Part shown: in pieces, positions 36,906-47,778 of the stretch
Layout of the letters: each line of letters starts with the position of its first letter
How positions within the stretch are numbered: position 1 is the stretch's first letter
Made by a program: the position numbers and the translations under genes
Origin: Defluviicoccus sp.
GTDB lineage: Bacteria; Pseudomonadota; Alphaproteobacteria; Rhodospirillales; Defluviicoccaceae
Direction: 5' to 3'
DNA: 64,000 nt
Assembly (NCBI GenBank): GCA_029624735.1
Contig: JARSSM010000016.1
Coordinates: 193,993 to 257,992, forward strand
The notes under the pieces: generated by a model
Database searches by the model: none
Told to the model about the DNA's origin: nothing
Seen by the model: only the letters and a program-made list of their open reading frames with translations

Positions 36906-37403
36906 ATGGGTGTCGTCATTCGCCTGCTCACGCTGTTGCTGCTCGTTGCGCCTGCCGCCGCCGGTGCAGACGAGATCGGCGCCGTCAGCACGACCTGGAA
37001 GCTGATCGGCCCCAATCACAAGATCGTCGTCGAGGCGTTCGATGATCCCGACGTGGCGAACGTCGCCTGCTGGGTCAGCCGGCCAAAAACGGGCGGTGTA
37101 TCCGGCGCGGTCGGTCTGGCCGAGGATCCGTCGGTGGCCTCGATCGCCTGCCGCCAGCGTGGGCCGATCGTGCTCAGTGACGCCTTGAAGCGCCAACTGA
37201 GCAAGGAAACCGAGGACGGCGGCGTCAAGGTGTTCAAGGAGCGCACCTCGGCCATTTTCAAGACGGTGCAGGTGACAAGGCTGTTTGATGCCGCGCGCAA
37301 CACGCTCGTCTACCTGATCTGGTCTGACAAGGTGATCGAGGGCAGCCCCAACAATTCGCTCTCGGTCGTCGTCATCCAGCCGTGGGGTGCCCCACCGCGC
37401 TGA
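36906..37403 (+). CDS. creA: CreA family protein
   Basis: A 165-residue exported protein. It has a signal peptide (residues 1-21), then the CreA pattern: EIGAVSTTWKLIGPNHKIVVEAFDDP, VANVACWVSRP, and a C-terminal DAARNTLVYLIWSDKVIEGSPNNS. Function is unknown in the family; in E. coli the gene lies beside creBCD. A GGAGG lies six bases before ATG 36906; an in-frame GTG at 36894 is less likely. Confidence 0.88.
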   Translation: MGVVIRLLTLLLLVAPAAAGADEIGAVSTTWKLIGPNHKIVVEAFDDPDVANVACWVSRPKTGGVSGAVGLAEDPSVASIACRQRGPIVLSDALKRQLSKETEDGGVKVFKERTSAIFKTVQVTRLFDAARNTLVYLIWSDKVIEGSPNNSLSVVVIQPWGAPPR

Positions 37404-37445
37404 AGCGGCCGCGACGGCGCGGCCACTGCGTTCCTTCTCCTATCG

Positions 37446-37536
37446 TCATGCGCGCCCGCGGACTTGCTCCGCGGGTCAACCCCGTACATCCACCGTCTTC
37501 GTCCCTGGATGGCCGTGACAAAGCACGGCCATGACG
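37446..37536. repeat. composite REP-like element
   Basis: Two adjacent perfect hairpins: CCCGCGGA (37455-37462)/TCCGCGGG (37468-37475) with a 5-base loop, and ATGGCCGTG (37509-37517)/CACGGCCAT (37524-37532) with loop acaaag. The string CGTCATG-rich stem followed by TGGATGGCCG is the usual dispersed intergenic repeat seen in alphaproteobacteria. Confidence 0.6.
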
Positions 37537-37632
37537 GGTTGAGAGAAGCGTCCGCGCGGTACCAATGGACATTCCGCGCCGAGCGGCAAAGAGGAAGGCA
37601 TCGTCTGCCGGATGTCTGGCACTATTCTTTTT

Positions 37633-37663
37633 CGTCATGGCCGTGCTTTGTGACGGCCATCCA
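37633..37663. repeat. inverted second copy of the REP-like half-element
   Basis: 31 bases that match, as a reverse complement and with one mismatch, the half-element at 37506-37536. They include a hairpin, ATGGCCGT (37637-37644)/ACGGCCAT (37653-37660). The pair thus forms a long-range inverted repeat about 97 bases apart. Confidence 0.6.
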
Positions 37664-37708
37664 CGAATGCGCTCGTACGGGCCGGGGCGCATGCGGCAAG
37701 GATACGGC

Positions 37709-38101
37709 ATGCGGGGTGGCTGGATCTACATCATGACGAATCGGCCGAACGGCACGCTCTATCTGGGCGTCACCAGCGATCTCGCCCGCCGCGCTTGGGA
37801 GCACCGCGCGGGCGTCGTCGACGGGTTCAGCAAACGGTACGGCCTGAAACGGCTGGTCTGGTTTGAACGCCACGATGACATCCGGGTCGCGATCCAGCGC
37901 GAGAAGACGATGAAGCATTGGCCCGGCCCACTCGTGAGGCTGGGGCCTACTCGTGGGGCTGGGTGGGGCCCTCCTGCGCCGCTGCGGCGGCAGCAGCACC
38001 GGCGGCTGGGACGCTGTGGATATTGCTCGCCCCGTGCGCGGCGAGGATACGGCGCGCGGCTTCTTCACGCTCGGGCGCGTCGGCCCGCACCCACAGGATA
38101 A
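37709..38101 (+). pseudogene. GIY-YIG nuclease, C-terminus degraded
   Basis: The first about 70 residues are a standard URI-type GIY-YIG domain: GGWIYIMTNRPNGTLYLGVTSDLARRAWEHRAG, then FSKRYGLKRLVWFERHDDIRVAIQREKTMKHWP. After HWP the frame becomes low-complexity Arg/Gly-rich sequence where relatives continue with WKLDLI-type residues, so the coding end is broken. It overlaps the convergent gene 37947-38483. Small GIY-YIG genes of this type are often found beside such REP-like repeats. Confidence 0.6.
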
Positions 38102-38483
38102 GGCTGCCGGCCGCAAGCGATCGGGCGAAATGATCGGTGTGTGGAGTAGCCGTCGCCTCGCCCAGGAGTTCCTTGAGCGCGAGGCCGCCGACCGTAGCGG
38201 CGATGACGCCTGCAAGCCATGCGGCCGTGGCGCCGCCGGCAAGCAGGATGGCGCCTGAGGCGACCAGCGGTCCCTCGTAGCGCAGTTCGCCGACAAGGGC
38301 GGTCAACCGGTCCTGCCAGCGGGGCTGCGCTGTGCTCGCCGCCTCCAGCGACTCGTGCGACGCCAGCACACTCAGCTCGGCGTGCTCAAAGCCGGAACCG
38401 AGCAGCGCCTTGATGGCGGCCTCGAACGGGCCCTGATCGGCGAACAGGCCGACGACCTCGCGGCCTTGGCGTTGCGCTTGCAT
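37947..38483 (-). CDS. hypothetical membrane protein with stress-protein-like domain
   Basis: A 178-residue protein. The N-terminal [25 protein letters not shown] resembles general-stress-protein 17M/YflT-like domains, and a central hydrophobic stretch (about residues 73-103) makes one or two helices. The C-terminal Ala-rich tail overlaps the decayed GIY-YIG frame on the other strand. Function unknown. Confidence 0.65.
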   Translation of the reverse strand: MQAQRQGREVVGLFADQGPFEAAIKALLGSGFEHAELSVLASHESLEAASTAQPRWQDRLTALVGELRYEGPLVASGAILLAGGATAAWLAGVIAATVGGLALKELLGEATATPHTDHFARSLAAGSLILWVRADAPEREEAARRILAAHGASNIHSVPAAGAAAAAAAQEGPTQPHE

Positions 38484-38620
38484 GCGTTCCCTCGCCTCCG
38501 TCCTGCTGTGGTAGGACCCTATCGGCGCCGGCCGGTCCGGGCCATTGTCGCCGCCTCAGGTGGTTCCTTCGTCCCCGCCATGATAGGGTCCGCGGCAGAG
38601 GCGGTCGAGCCGGAGCAAGC

Positions 38621-41383
38621 GTGCGACAGAACGATCCCTGCGATCAAGGGAATGAAGCGCCCCAGGCCGCGGCTTGCGATGCGGCCGGCGATGCCGTGAC
38701 GCCGATGATGGCGCAGTACCTTGCCGCCAAGGCCGAGCATCCCGAATGCCTGCTGTTTTACCGCATGGGCGATTTCTACGAGATGTTTTTCGAGGACGCG
38801 GTGGCGGCGGCGCAAGCGCTTGACATCACGCTCACCAAGCGCGGCCGGCATCAGGGACAGGACATCCCGATGTGCGGCGTGCCCGCGCACAGCCATGAGG
38901 CCTACCTGCAGCGCCTGATCCGCCACGGCTTCAAGGTCGCGATCTGCGAACAGCGCGAAGACCCGGCGGACGCCCGCAAGCGCGCGGGCAAGACGCTGGT
39001 CCGGCGCGAGGTGGTCCGTGTCGTCACCGCCGGCACGGTGACCGAGGACACGCTTCTCGATGCGCGCCGTCCCAACCATCTCGCCGCCGTCGCGGAAGCG
39101 GGTGGAGCAAGCGGTCTTGCCTGGCTCGATGTCTCGACCGGCGCACTGCAGACGCAACCGCTGACCGCGGACGAGCTGCCGGGTGCGCTCGCCCGCCTGG
39201 AGCCCAGCGAGCTGTTGGCGCCGGAGACGCTGGCCGGTCAGCCGGCGCTGGCGGACTGGCGCTCGTGCCTCACGCCCTTGCCGGCCAGCCGGTTCGACAG
39301 CATCAACGCCAAGCGGCGGCTGGAGCAGCTTTTCAACGTTGGCACCCTGGAGGGATTCGGCGCCTTCAGCCGGGCCGAGATCGCCGCCGCCGGTGCGCTT
39401 GTCGATTATGTCGCGCTGACCCAGCGCGGCCGGCTGCCGCGGCTTTCGCCGCCGGTTCGGTTTGCCGACGCGAATCTGATGCAGATTGACGCGGCGACGC
39501 GGCGCAATTTGGAGCTAACGCGGACTCAAGCCGGTTCAAGCCGGGGCAGTCTGCTCGATGTGATCGACCGCACGCTGACCGGCGCCGGCGGCCGCCTGCT
39601 GCTCGCCCGCGTGGTTGCACCCTCGGCCGATCCGGCTGAGATTGATCGCCGCCTTGATGCGGTCCAGTTCTTCGTCGAGGACGAGCAGGCGCGGACCGAT
39701 CTGCGGTCGCACTTGCGCCGCTTTCCCGACCTGGAGCGGGTCTTGAGCCGGCTCAGCCTCGGCCGCGGCGGTCCGCGTGATCTTGCCGCCGTCCGCGATG
39801 GCCTGGCGCTGGTGCCGGCGCTGCGATCGGTGGTCGCCGGTGCGGGCTTGACAATGCCGCCCGCCTCTCTGGCCGCGACGGCGGCGCGTCTGGCCGAGCA
39901 TCCCGGCCTGGTCGAGCGCTTGGCGCATGCGCTGGTCGAGGAACCACCGGCGCTGGCGCGCGACGGCGGCTTCATCGCCGCCGGCTTTGCAAGCGCGCTC
40001 GATGATTTGCGGCACTTGCGCGACGAAGGCCGCACCCTGATTGCAGAGCTGCAGGCGCGCTACTGTGCCGAGACGGGCTTGAGTGCGCTCAAGATCCGCC
40101 ACAACAATCTCCTGGGCTACTTCGTCGAGATACCGGCACGCCTCGCCGAGAAGCTGCCGGCGGCGCCGCACGGACCCTTCATCCACCGCCAGACGATGGC
40201 GAATGCGATGCGGTTCGCTACCGTCGAGCTTTCCGACCTCGAAGGTCGGATTGCGCGGGCCGCTGAACAGGCGGTGAGCCTGGAACTCGCTCTGTTCGAG
40301 GAACTGGTCGCGACGGTAATGGGAGACGCCGAAGGGATCGCCGATGTCGCGAGCGCGGTCGCTGCCCTTGATGTTGCTGCCGGCTTTGCCGAGCTCGCGG
40401 TCGTCGCCCGCTACGTCCGGCCCGCCCTCGATGACAGCCTGGCGTTCGCGATCGAGGGCGGCCGGCATCCGGTGGTCGAATTGGCGCTGCAGCGTCAAGA
40501 AGCCCAGCCGTTCGTCAGTAACGATTGTGCGCTTGAGGGCGAGCGGCGGCTGTGGCTGCTGACCGGGCCAAATATGGCCGGCAAGAGCACGTTCTTGCGC
40601 CAGAATGCGCTGATCGCCGTCCTCGCCCAGGTCGGCTCGTTCGTGCCGGCGAGCGCGGCCCGCATTGGCGTGGTCGATCGGCTGTTTTCGCGGGTCGGCG
40701 CCGCCGACGATCTGGCGCGCGGCCGCTCGACCTTCATGGTCGAAATGGTGGAGACGGCGGCAATCCTGAACCAGGCCGGGCCGCGTGGGCTCGTCATCCT
40801 GGACGAGATCGGCCGTGGCACCGCCACATTCGACGGCCTCTCGATCGCCTGGGCCGTGATCGAGCACCTGCACGCCGTCAACCGCTGCCGCGGGCTGTTC
40901 GCCACCCACTACCATGAGCTGACGGCGCTTGCCGCCCGGCTCGATGCGCTCGCCTGTTACACGATGCGGGTCAAGGAGTGGGCGGGCGATGTGGTTTTTT
41001 TGCATGAGGTCGCGGCGGGTGCGGCTGACCGATCGTACGGCATTCATGTGGCGCGCCTGGCTGGCCTGCCACCGGCCGTGATCGGCCGTGCCGAGGCGGT
41101 GCTGCAAAGCCTCGAACGGGACGAACGTTCCTCGGCGATGGCGCGTCTTGCCGATGATCTGCCCTTGTTCGCTGCGGCGGCTGCCCGCTTGCCGGAACCG
41201 GCTGCGGGCGCAGGGCCGGCTCTGCCGCCGCAGGTGGTCGAGATCCTCTCAACAGTTCAGCCGGATGCCTTGACACCCCGTGCGGCGCTTGAAATTCTTT
41301 ATCGTCTCAGGGAACTGATGGCGACACTTGAACGGAACGCGCCCTCGGCAGGGCGCACGATCGCCGCGAACTCACACGTGTAA
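38621..41383 (+). CDS. mutS: DNA mismatch repair protein MutS
   Basis: A 920-residue mismatch sensor. The mismatch-binding motif [11 protein letters not shown] lies near residue 47, the core and clamp domains follow, and the ATPase has [14 protein letters not shown] (about residues 648-661) and the Walker B/D-loop [12 protein letters not shown] (about 728-739). Start is tentative: GTG 38621 is upstream of the conserved [18 protein letters not shown] 38705 is inside the motif. Together with mutL (9.2 kb) this gives the full MutS-MutL pair in the window. Confidence 0.93.
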   Translation: MRQNDPCDQGNEAPQAAACDAAGDAVTPMMAQYLAAKAEHPECLLFYRMGDFYEMFFEDAVAAAQALDITLTKRGRHQGQDIPMCGVPAHSHEAYLQRLIRHGFKVAICEQREDPADARKRAGKTLVRREVVRVVTAGTVTEDTLLDARRPNHLAAVAEAGGASGLAWLDVSTGALQTQPLTADELPGALARLEPSELLAPETLAGQPALADWRSCLTPLPASRFDSINAKRRLEQLFNVGTLEGFGAFSRAEIAAAGALVDYVALTQRGRLPRLSPPVRFADANLMQIDAATRRNLELTRTQAGSSRGSLLDVIDRTLTGAGGRLLLARVVAPSADPAEIDRRLDAVQFFVEDEQARTDLRSHLRRFPDLERVLSRLSLGRGGPRDLAAVRDGLALVPALRSVVAGAGLTMPPASLAATAARLAEHPGLVERLAHALVEEPPALARDGGFIAAGFASALDDLRHLRDEGRTLIAELQARYCAETGLSALKIRHNNLLGYFVEIPARLAEKLPAAPHGPFIHRQTMANAMRFATVELSDLEGRIARAAEQAVSLELALFEELVATVMGDAEGIADVASAVAALDVAAGFAELAVVARYVRPALDDSLAFAIEGGRHPVVELALQRQEAQPFVSNDCALEGERRLWLLTGPNMAGKSTFLRQNALIAVLAQVGSFVPASAARIGVVDRLFSRVGAADDLARGRSTFMVEMVETAAILNQAGPRGLVILDEIGRGTATFDGLSIAWAVIEHLHAVNRCRGLFATHYHELTALAARLDALACYTMRVKEWAGDVVFLHEVAAGAADRSYGIHVARLAGLPPAVIGRAEAVLQSLERDERSSAMARLADDLPLFAAAAARLPEPAAGAGPALPPQVVEILSTVQPDALTPRAALEILYRLRELMATLERNAPSAGRTIAANSHV

Positions 41384-41473
41384 AGACACCGTTAGTCCAG
41401 CTTCGCTAGAATCGTGCGGTGGCGTCTGCCCGATGCGGCCCCCATCTCCAGATGCACATCACTGAGAAGTTCC

Positions 41474-44275
41474 ATGGACCGTATCCAGAATCGTCGCCAG
41501 ATCTTTAACCGCAAGGAGGTTGTTGCCGCGCTCAAGCCGCTGTCCAACGGACCGCAGGCGGCGGCACCGCATGAGCGCGGGGAAGTCCTGAAGGTTATCA
41601 AGGATGCGCTCGCTCACGGCCGCGAGGAAATCCGTCGCCGCCTTGAGGCTGACGAGATCGATGGCAACATGGCCGTGCGGTCGCAATCGTTCCTGATCGA
41701 CCAGGTTATCCGCACGCTCAGCGATTTCAGCGTCACGGGCGGCCTGCCGGTGCAACTGCGTGCAAACAGCCTCGCCATCGCCGCCACTGGCGGCTACGGC
41801 CGGGGCGAACTGGCACCCTTTTCGGATGTCGACCTCCTGTTCCTGGTGCGGTCCACGGCCGACCGTTCGGCCGAGGCGCTGGTCGAATACCTCCTCTACA
41901 TGCTGTGGGATTGCGGCCTGAAGGTTGGGCACGCGACGCGGACGCTTGATGACTGCGTCAGTCTGGCCCGCAAGGATCTGACCATCCGCACCTGCATGCT
42001 GGAGTCGCGCTACTTGTGGGGCGATGAGACGCTGTTCGCGGCCTTCGAGAATCGTTTTTTCAGCGAGGTGGTCGAGGGGACCGGGCGGCAGTTCGTCGAG
42101 GACAAGTTGAGGGAGCGCGATTCGCGCCACGAGCGTACCGGCGATAGCCGCTACGTGCTCGAACCCCATATCAAGGAAGGGAAGGGCGGCCTGCGCGACC
42201 TGCAGACGCTGTTCTGGCTCGCGAAGTATCTCTATCGCGTCCGCGACATGGCGGATCTGGTCGAACGCGGCATCTTCACCCAGAGCGACCTGCGCCTGTT
42301 CCGCAAGGCCCAGGACTTCCTGTGGCGGGTGCGCTGCCATCTGCACTACGTCGCCGGCCGGCCGGAAGACCGGCTGACCTTCAACGTGCAGGAAGCCGTC
42401 GCCGATCGGCTCGGCTATACCAGCCGGGCGAGTGCGCGTGGCGTCGAACGCTTCATGAAGCACTACTTTCACGTCACCAAGACCGTGGGCGACCTGACGC
42501 GCGTTCTGTGCGCCGTGCTTGAGCACGAGCAGGCGCAGGCGCGGCTGCGTTTCCGCCTGCCGTCGCTCACGTTCCTGCGTCGGCTTGCCCCGGGTTTCGT
42601 TCTCGATTCCGGCCGCCTCAACATCGATTCCGTCGATGCCTTCGAGAAGGATCCGGTGCGGATGCTGCGCTTGTTCCATGATGCGCAGCGGCTGGGCCGC
42701 GACATTCATCCGAAAGCGATGCGGCTGGCTCAGCAGAGCCTCAACCTGATCACGCCGGCGGTGCGCCAGGATGCAGAGGCGAACCGGCTGTTCATGGACA
42801 TCCTGACGGCGCCTACTGACCCGGAACCGACGCTGCGGCGCCTCAATGAGGCCGGCATTTTCGGCCGCTTTATTCCCGATTTCGGCCGTGTCGTCGCGCA
42901 GATGCAATACGACATGTATCATCACTTCACGGTCGATGAGCATTCGATCCGCGCCATCGGGATCCTTGGCCGGCTGGAGCGGGGCGAGTTGATCGACGAT
43001 CATCCGACCGCAAGCCGAATCATTACCGGAGTGCGTTCCCGCCGTGCGCTCTATCTCTCGGTGCTGCTGCACGACATCGCCAAGGGCCGCAACGGCGACC
43101 ATTCGGTCCTGGGCGCCGAGGTTGCACTGCGGCTGGCGCCTCGCCTCGGCCTTGACGAGTGGGAGACGGAGACGGTCTCCTGGCTCGTCCGCTACCATCT
43201 CCTGATGGCGCGCACGGCTTTCAAACGCGACATCGACGATCCCGCAACCGTCGCCACGTTCGTCAGCCTGGTTCAGTCGCCGGAGTGGCTGCGGCTGCTC
43301 CTGATCCTGACCAATGTCGACATAAGGGCGGTGGGGCCCGGCGTCTGGAACAGCTGGAAGGAAGGGCTGTTGAGCGAGCTCTACTTCCGTGCCCTTGAGG
43401 ACATGGAGATCACCTCCGACCAGCCGCGCCAGCGGCGCGGCAACCGGGTCGAGGCGGCGAAGCAGCGCTTGCGCGACCGGCTGGTTGGCTGGGACGAGGA
43501 GACGCGGGAAGCCTACATCCAGCGCGGCTATCCCGATTACTGGCTCGCCTTCGATACCGCCGAGCACGTCCGCCATTTCGGGCTGATGGCGGACGCGGAG
43601 GCGAGCGGCGGCATTCTCAAGGTGCAAGCCGTGTTCGATCCCGTCCGTGAAGCGGTGCAGGTGACCGTCTACGCGCCCGATCATGCCGGATTGTTCGCAC
43701 AGATCGCGGGCGGCATCGCGCTCGCCAGCGCGTCGATCGTCGATGCCAAGATCGTCACCCTCGCCAACAGCATGGCGCTTGACGTCCTGCATGTTCAGAG
43801 CATCAACGGTCCCTTCGATGGCGACGAAGCGCGCCTCGGCCGCCTCGTCCGCCGCATCGAAGACGCCATTTCCGGCCGCCTGCATCTGGGGCGCGCTCTT
43901 GAGGCAGCGCACCGGAGTCCGTTCATCGGCCGGGCACGCGCGTTCAAGGTCCCGCCGCGGGTGATTTTCGATAACGCTGCCAGCAACGCCTACACCGTTA
44001 TCGAACTCAACGGCCGCGATCGCCCCGGTTTCCTTTACGATGTCACGTCGACGCTTACCGGTCTCGGCCTGCAGATCGGCAGTGCGCACATCTCAACCTA
44101 TGGACCTCGCGTCGTCGACGTCTTCTACGTCAAGGACGCTTTCGGCCTGAAGGTTGACCAACCCGCCAAGCTCGCGAGAATCGAGGAGTTGCTGATGCGG
44201 GCTATGGCCGGCGTCAAGCCGGACGAGCCCGCACGCGGTGATTCGGCATCCGAATCCGTTCCGGCGTTGACGTGA
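41474..44275 (+). CDS. glnD: bifunctional uridylyltransferase/uridylyl-removing enzyme GlnD
   Basis: A 933-residue PII regulator. It has an N-terminal nucleotidyltransferase domain GGYGRGELAPFSDVDLLF (about residues 106-123), a central HD phosphohydrolase domain with LHDIAKGRNGDHS, and two C-terminal ACT domains (the last starting near ELNGRDRPGFLYD). It uridylylates PII under nitrogen limitation and removes UMP when glutamine is high. ATG 41474 is the correct start. A terminator-like hairpin follows. Confidence 0.95.
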   Translation: MDRIQNRRQIFNRKEVVAALKPLSNGPQAAAPHERGEVLKVIKDALAHGREEIRRRLEADEIDGNMAVRSQSFLIDQVIRTLSDFSVTGGLPVQLRANSLAIAATGGYGRGELAPFSDVDLLFLVRSTADRSAEALVEYLLYMLWDCGLKVGHATRTLDDCVSLARKDLTIRTCMLESRYLWGDETLFAAFENRFFSEVVEGTGRQFVEDKLRERDSRHERTGDSRYVLEPHIKEGKGGLRDLQTLFWLAKYLYRVRDMADLVERGIFTQSDLRLFRKAQDFLWRVRCHLHYVAGRPEDRLTFNVQEAVADRLGYTSRASARGVERFMKHYFHVTKTVGDLTRVLCAVLEHEQAQARLRFRLPSLTFLRRLAPGFVLDSGRLNIDSVDAFEKDPVRMLRLFHDAQRLGRDIHPKAMRLAQQSLNLITPAVRQDAEANRLFMDILTAPTDPEPTLRRLNEAGIFGRFIPDFGRVVAQMQYDMYHHFTVDEHSIRAIGILGRLERGELIDDHPTASRIITGVRSRRALYLSVLLHDIAKGRNGDHSVLGAEVALRLAPRLGLDEWETETVSWLVRYHLLMARTAFKRDIDDPATVATFVSLVQSPEWLRLLLILTNVDIRAVGPGVWNSWKEGLLSELYFRALEDMEITSDQPRQRRGNRVEAAKQRLRDRLVGWDEETREAYIQRGYPDYWLAFDTAEHVRHFGLMADAEASGGILKVQAVFDPVREAVQVTVYAPDHAGLFAQIAGGIALASASIVDAKIVTLANSMALDVLHVQSINGPFDGDEARLGRLVRRIEDAISGRLHLGRALEAAHRSPFIGRARAFKVPPRVIFDNAASNAYTVIELNGRDRPGFLYDVTSTLTGLGLQIGSAHISTYGPRVVDVFYVKDAFGLKVDQPAKLARIEELLMRAMAGVKPDEPARGDSASESVPALT

Positions 44276-44283
44276 AAATGCGC

Positions 44284-44325
44284 TGCCCGCCCGTTTGCGG
44301 CGGTTGTGCGGGCACCTAAGTTTTT
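44284..44325 (+). terminator. terminator-like hairpin after glnD
   Basis: Stem TGCCCGC (44284-44290) with GCGGGCA (44308-44314), 17-base interior holding an extra CCG/CGG pair, followed after six bases by TTTTT (44321-44325). A weaker form than the terminator at 6987 because of the gap before the T-run. Confidence 0.5.
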
Positions 44326-44362
44326 CTTCCCCTGTAACCTGCAAACGGATTAGAGGTCGCGG

Positions 44363-45928
44363 ATGCTGCTAATCCGCTCGATCGCCACCATCGGGGCCTA
44401 CACGGCGATCAGCCGGATCCTCGGCTTTATCCGCGATGCCCTGATTGCTGCCCTTCTGGGCGCCGGCCCGATCGCCGATGCCTTCTTCGTCTCCTTGCGC
44501 TTTCCCAACATGTTCCGCGCGCTGTTTGCTGAGGGCGCGTTCTCGGCGGCGTTCGTGCCGCTGTTCGTTGCCGCCAAGGAGAGTGAAGGCGAAGCGACGG
44601 CACGGGAGTTCGCGGTCCAGACCCAGAGCGTCCTGGCAACGGCTCTGCTGGTGTTCCTGATTGCGGTCGAAATCGCGATGCCGATCGTCCTGCTGGCGAT
44701 TGCACCGGGCTTCCGCGGTACCGATACCTTCGATCTCGCGGCCGAGTTCTCGCGGATCACCTTCCCTTACCTGATGCTGATATCGCTGACCGCGCTTTAC
44801 GGCGGTGTCCTCAATTCCTACGGGCGCTTCGCTGCGCCGGCGGCGGCGCCGATTCTGCTCAATCTTTCGATCATCGGCGCCCTCGTCGGCACCGGGTCGT
44901 GGATGCCGACGCTTGGCCATGCGCTCGCATGGGGGGTGGTGGTGGCGGGCCTCCTGCAGCTCCTGTGGCTGCTGGCCGCTCTCGGCAGGATGGGGGTCTG
45001 GCTGCCGCTGCGCCGGCCGCGGCTCTTGCCGCGGGTCAAGCTCTTGCTGCGCCGGGCGGTTCCGGTCGCGTTTGGCGCCGGCATTCACCAGGTCAACATC
45101 CTGGTGGACACGGTCCTGGCGTCGTTCTTGCCGGCAGGCTCGGTCTCCTACCTGTTTTACGCCGACCGGTTGAGCCAGTTACCCTACGGCATCATCGCCG
45201 CCGCGGTCTCGACCGCGCTGCTGCCGATCCTGTCCAAGCAGCTCCGCACCGGCGCGCCGGACGAGGCGCTCGCGAGCCAGAACCGCGCTCTTGAGTTCGC
45301 GTTTCTGCTCATGCTGCCGGCGGCAACGGCGCTCATCGTGCTGGCTGAACCGTTCATGGCACTGCTGTTCGGTCGCGGCGCCTTCGACACTGCTGCGGTC
45401 CAGGCGTCAGCCGCCGCGCTTGCCGCCTATTCCGCGGGCCTGCCGGCCTATCTCGTCGTCAAGGCGCTCACGCCCGGCTATTACGCGCGCGAGGACACGC
45501 GCACACCGGTCAAGATCGCCGGTGTGGCCGCCATCCTGCACGCGGCTTTGAGCATCGCCCTGATGATCCCGTTCGACCACGTCGGCATCGCGCTCTCGAC
45601 CGCACTTGCTGCTTGGTTCAACGCTGTCGTGCTGGCGACGGTCTTGTACCGGCGAGGCCATCTGCAGCCCGATGCCCGGCTGAAGCGGCGGCTGCCGCGG
45701 ATCGTGCTAGCGAGCGCGGTAATGGCCCTGGGGCTGATCGCGCTCAACGAGACTCTGGTCGGCTGGCTCAACCAGGGCTTCGCGCTGCGGGCCAGCGCGG
45801 TGGCGCTGATGATCGCAGGCGGACTCGTCCTTTACGGGTTGTCGGCGCAGCTTTTGGGCGCGGCCAGCGTGCGCGATGTCCGGGCGGTGGCACGCGCCCG
45901 GCAGGAGAAGGGAGGGGAGGCGCCTTGA
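44363..45928 (+). CDS. murJ: lipid II flippase MurJ
   Basis: A 521-residue MATE/MVF-type membrane protein with about 14 helices that moves lipid II across the inner membrane for peptidoglycan synthesis. Family traits seen are the N-terminal [25 protein letters not shown] (Arg in the central cavity) and [20 protein letters not shown]. It follows glnD and precedes trpS by 70 bases. Confidence 0.93.
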   Translation: MLLIRSIATIGAYTAISRILGFIRDALIAALLGAGPIADAFFVSLRFPNMFRALFAEGAFSAAFVPLFVAAKESEGEATAREFAVQTQSVLATALLVFLIAVEIAMPIVLLAIAPGFRGTDTFDLAAEFSRITFPYLMLISLTALYGGVLNSYGRFAAPAAAPILLNLSIIGALVGTGSWMPTLGHALAWGVVVAGLLQLLWLLAALGRMGVWLPLRRPRLLPRVKLLLRRAVPVAFGAGIHQVNILVDTVLASFLPAGSVSYLFYADRLSQLPYGIIAAAVSTALLPILSKQLRTGAPDEALASQNRALEFAFLLMLPAATALIVLAEPFMALLFGRGAFDTAAVQASAAALAAYSAGLPAYLVVKALTPGYYAREDTRTPVKIAGVAAILHAALSIALMIPFDHVGIALSTALAAWFNAVVLATVLYRRGHLQPDARLKRRLPRIVLASAVMALGLIALNETLVGWLNQGFALRASAVALMIAGGLVLYGLSAQLLGAASVRDVRAVARARQEKGGEAP

Positions 45929-45998
45929 CCGGCTCCGGGGGAGCGTCCATAAAACCGCCCGAACGGACCAGTATGGGGCGAGGATCGATCGGCGCGGA

Positions 45999-47015
45999 AT
46001 GAAACGCATCTTTTCCGGCATCCAGCCCACTGGCAACCTGCATCTCGGCAACTATCTCGGCGCCATCCGCAATTGGGTGCGGCTCCAAGGCGAGTTCGAG
46101 TGCCTGTTCTGTGTTGTTGACCTGCACGCGATCACCGTCTGGCAGGATCCGGCGGAGCTGACCGCCAACATCCGCAAGACCGCCGCGGCGATGATCGCCT
46201 GTGGCGTCGATGCGGAACGCAACATCATTTTCAATCAGAGCCAGGTGCCGGGGCACGCGCAACTCGCCTGGATCTTCAACTGCGTCGCTCGGATGGGCTG
46301 GCTCAATCGCATGACGCAGTTCAAGGAAAAGGCGGGCAAGCACCGGGAAAACGCATCCGTCGGCCTCTACGCCTACCCGAACCTGATGGCCGCCGACATC
46401 CTCCTCTACAAGGCGACCCATGTTCCGGTCGGCGAGGACCAGAAGCAGCATCTTGAGCTCACCCGCGACATCGCCCAGAAGTTCAATACGGACTTCGGCA
46501 AGCCGGTGTTCCCGATTGTCGAGCCGTTGATTTTCGGACCGGCGACGCGGGTGATGTCGTTGCGCGACGGTAGCAAAAAAATGAGCAAGTCGGATGCCTC
46601 CGACTACTCGCGCATCAACCTCACTGACGACGCTGATACGATCGCACTCAAGATCCGCAAGGCCAAGACCGATCCGGAGCCGCTGCCCGGCACGGTCGAG
46701 GGTCTGGCCGATCGGCCGGAGGCGGAGAACCTGGTCGGCATCTACGCCGCGCTCGCCGAACTCGAACCGGAAGCCGTCACCAGCCAGTTCGGCGGCTGGC
46801 TGTTCTCGCGTTTCAAGGAGGCTTTGGCCGAACTCGCGGTCGAACGGCTGGCGCCGGTGACGGCAGAAATGAACCGGCTGCAAGCCGATCCCGGGTATGT
46901 CGAGGCCGTGCTTGCCCGGGGGGCGGAACGTGCCAACGAGCTGGCTGCGCCGGTGCTGCGCGAGGTGTACGGGGTGGTGGGCCTTCTCGGCCATGATGGT
47001 GCCGGAGGGACCTGA
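45999..47015 (+). CDS. trpS: tryptophanyl-tRNA synthetase
   Basis: A 338-residue class I synthetase charging tRNA-Trp. HIGH-type motif [11 protein letters not shown] (about residues 11-21) and KMSKS as KKMSKSD (about 196-202). ATG 45999 has the canonical [17 protein letters not shown] start; upstream open frame overlaps the murJ end. Confidence 0.96.
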   Translation: MKRIFSGIQPTGNLHLGNYLGAIRNWVRLQGEFECLFCVVDLHAITVWQDPAELTANIRKTAAAMIACGVDAERNIIFNQSQVPGHAQLAWIFNCVARMGWLNRMTQFKEKAGKHRENASVGLYAYPNLMAADILLYKATHVPVGEDQKQHLELTRDIAQKFNTDFGKPVFPIVEPLIFGPATRVMSLRDGSKKMSKSDASDYSRINLTDDADTIALKIRKAKTDPEPLPGTVEGLADRPEAENLVGIYAALAELEPEAVTSQFGGWLFSRFKEALAELAVERLAPVTAEMNRLQADPGYVEAVLARGAERANELAAPVLREVYGVVGLLGHDGAGGT

Positions 47016-47115
47016 CGGGGGCGGTTGATCCACCGGCTCGGCACAACCATGTTTCCAGCATGACTGGATCGTGCGCGCACGCGGCGCCACGGGACGAAGA
47101 AGGGACCGCGAAGGC

Positions 47116-47673
47116 ATGTTCATCCAAACGGAAACGACGCCCAACCCGGCGACATTGAAGTTCTTGCCCGGCTGCGCGGTCATGGGAAGCGGAACGGCAA
47201 ATTTCCCGGGTCCGGAGGCGGCCGCACGTTCGCCCTTGGCGTTGAAGCTGTTCGAGGTCGATGGCGTCGCGGGAGTCTTCCTTGGCTCGGACTTCATCGC
47301 CGTCACCAAGATGTCCGACCGCGAGTGGGATGTGCTGAAGCCTGTCATCCTGAGCGCGATCATGGATCATTTCACACTCGGCGATCCGGTCATTACCGGC
47401 GACGCGGATGTGTTGGTCGAAGCGGCGGCCGACGAGCAGGAGGGGGAGATCGCGGCCCGCATACGCGAGCTGATCGATACCCGCGTCCGCCCGGCGGTGG
47501 CGGTCGATGGCGGCGATATCACCTTCTGCGGCTTCGAGGACGGGATCGTCTACCTTCACATGCAGGGTGCCTGCTCGGGCTGTCCGAGTTCGACGGCGAC
47601 GCTCAAGCACGGTATCGAGAACATGCTGCGCTACTACGTTCCCGAAGTGATCGAGGTGCGGCCGGTCCGCTGA
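47116..47673 (+). CDS. NifU-like iron-sulfur scaffold protein
   Basis: A 185-residue NfuA-like protein. The N-terminal A-type/Nfu_N domain MFIQTETTPNPATLKFLPG is characteristic of alphaproteobacterial and mitochondrial NFU1. The C-terminal Nfu domain has the cluster-binding ACSGCPSS motif (CxxC near residues 153-156). It likely donates [4Fe-4S] clusters to targets. Starts at ATG 47116. Confidence 0.88.
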   Translation: MFIQTETTPNPATLKFLPGCAVMGSGTANFPGPEAAARSPLALKLFEVDGVAGVFLGSDFIAVTKMSDREWDVLKPVILSAIMDHFTLGDPVITGDADVLVEAAADEQEGEIAARIRELIDTRVRPAVAVDGGDITFCGFEDGIVYLHMQGACSGCPSSTATLKHGIENMLRYYVPEVIEVRPVR

Positions 47674-47778
47674 CCGTCGCCCGGCAGCCAAAGATTGCGC
47701 AGCCTTTCATTTCACACTTGCCGTCCCTGTTCGCGGCTTCCCACAAAGTGTCGACGGGAGCGATCGAGGTGGAAGATG

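Noticed and set aside
41459-44089. An 876-codon open frame on the minus strand opposite glnD.
   Set aside because: GC-rich antisense frame with no family similarity; glnD on the other strand has complete domains.
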